Source of the DNA: Silicimonas sp.
Lineage (GTDB): Bacteria; Pseudomonadota; Alphaproteobacteria; Rhodobacterales; Rhodobacteraceae
Direction of reading: 5' to 3'
Assembly: GCA_022826205.1 (NCBI GenBank)
Contig: JAJDVJ010000110.1
Coordinates: 26,308-90,307, forward strand
Length of the DNA: 64,000 nucleotides
Part shown: piece by piece, positions 63,566-64,000 of the stretch
Numbering within the stretch: position 1 is the stretch's first letter
Layout of the letters: every line of letters starts with the position of its first letter
Program-made: the position numbers and the translations under genes
Notes under the pieces: generated by a model
The model's input: the letters and a program-made list of their open reading frames with translations, nothing else
Database searches by the model: none
Told to the model about the DNA's origin: nothing

Positions 63566-64000
63566 ATGACCGACTATGCGCCGCTAGACGAGACGATCAC
63601 GCTTGACCAACTCAACCGCGATCCGTTTCCGATCTACCGACGGTTGCGCCGCGAGGCGCCGGTGCTGCGGGTCGCGGCGGCAGGCCGGACATTTCTGACG
63701 AAAGCCGCCGACACGAAATACGTCAAGGACAACCCAAAGCTGTTCAGTTCCAACGATCCGAACACGCCCATGAAGCGTGCCTTCTGGGCGCATACGCTGA
63801 TGCGGAAGGATGGAGAAGCGCATCTGCGCGAACGCATGGCCATGGCACCCGCCTTTGCTCCCAAGGTGATGCGGGACGAATGGATGCCGCAGTATCGCAG
63901 GATTGCGGAAGACTATGTTGCGCGGCTGCCTCGCGGCGAAGTCGTTGACCTCTTTCCGGCTCTCTCCGGACCTTATGCGGCGCGGGGTCTGGCGATTCTG
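63566..64000 (+). CDS. Cytochrome P450, N-terminal part, cut by the window end
   Basis: 145 codons of a P450 are visible: LNRDPFPIYRRLRREAPVLRVAAAGRTFLTKAADTKYVKDNPKLFSS is the standard N-terminal beta/helix region, and MRKDGEAHLRERMAMAPAFAPKVM is the C-helix (usual H-x-x-x-R). It runs off the window before the I helix. It differs from the P450 at 36 kb. GGGAG lies upstream of ATG 63566. Confidence 0.85.
   Translation, partial: MTDYAPLDETITLDQLNRDPFPIYRRLRREAPVLRVAAAGRTFLTKAADTKYVKDNPKLFSSNDPNTPMKRAFWAHTLMRKDGEAHLRERMAMAPAFAPKVMRDEWMPQYRRIAEDYVARLPRGEVVDLFPALSGPYAARGLAIL

Overview
This window looks like chromosome of a GC-rich alphaproteobacterium, probably marine or host-associated. The basis is dense operons with 4-nt stop/start overlaps, high-GC codon use, many ABC importers for small organic nitrogen compounds, FadR-type GntR regulators, and above all a complete set for trimethylamine (TMA), TMA N-oxide (TMAO) and monomethylamine use of the kind known from marine Rhodobacterales and relatives. 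Genus cannot be assigned from the sequence alone. I saw no rRNA, tRNA, CRISPR array or intact insertion sequence.

Layout. 0.5-5.8 kb: a five-gene branched-chain-amino-acid-type (Liv) ABC importer with a Tat-exported binding protein and a trailing TPR-like protein. 6.0-6.9 kb: a PrlF/YhaV toxin-antitoxin pair. 7.1-11.2 kb (minus strand): a nitrate/taurine-type ABC importer with two permeases and a GntR regulator, then a divergent FAH-family hydrolase. 12.2-17.2 kb (minus): a four-subunit sarcosine-oxidase-like enzyme, read here as N-methylglutamate dehydrogenase (mgdABCD), divergent from a GlxA-type AraC regulator and a class I glutamine amidotransferase. 19.0-19.7 kb: a second GntR regulator. 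19.8-35.8 kb: one long plus-strand block holding an FAD oxidoreductase, a type III glutamine synthetase interrupted by an in-frame TAG, the three glutamate-synthase-like subunits (mgsABC/glxBCD), an unknown protein, an omega-amidase-like nitrilase, a second unknown protein, then tmm, tmoXWV and tdm. 35.9-40.1 kb (minus): ammonium transporter, small membrane protein, gmaS and a cytochrome P450. 40.2-41.8 kb: a decayed strip with remnants of an mgdA-like gene and probably of a Fic-family gene. 41.8-49.4 kb: a TetR-controlled leucine/isovalerate catabolic operon with a macrodomain gene inserted between the two carboxylase subunits. 49.6-51.0 kb: rmuC. 51.1-58.6 kb: a fragment of an ABC permease and a probable sugar-acid catabolic cluster. 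58.9-64 kb: accessory DNA with an AbrB/Doc toxin-antitoxin pair, an AbiEii-like nucleotidyltransferase pair, an intact dienelactone hydrolase plus its broken duplicate, a small unknown protein and the start of a second P450.

How the genes fit together. TmoXWV should import TMAO; Tmm oxidises TMA to TMAO; Tdm splits TMAO to dimethylamine and formaldehyde. The step from dimethylamine to monomethylamine (dmmDABC) is not in the window. Monomethylamine would be joined to glutamate by GmaS, transferred to make N-methylglutamate by MgsABC, and released as formaldehyde and ammonium by MgdABCD. The second glutamine synthetase, the omega-amidase, the amidotransferase and the ammonium transporter give the block a strong glutamine/glutamate nitrogen theme. 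Most interesting: the TAG codon in the glnT-like gene, the P450 directly behind gmaS, two unknown proteins inside the TMA block, the loss of the zinc ligands in the delta (mgdB) subunit, and gene remnants showing that this region has been rearranged.
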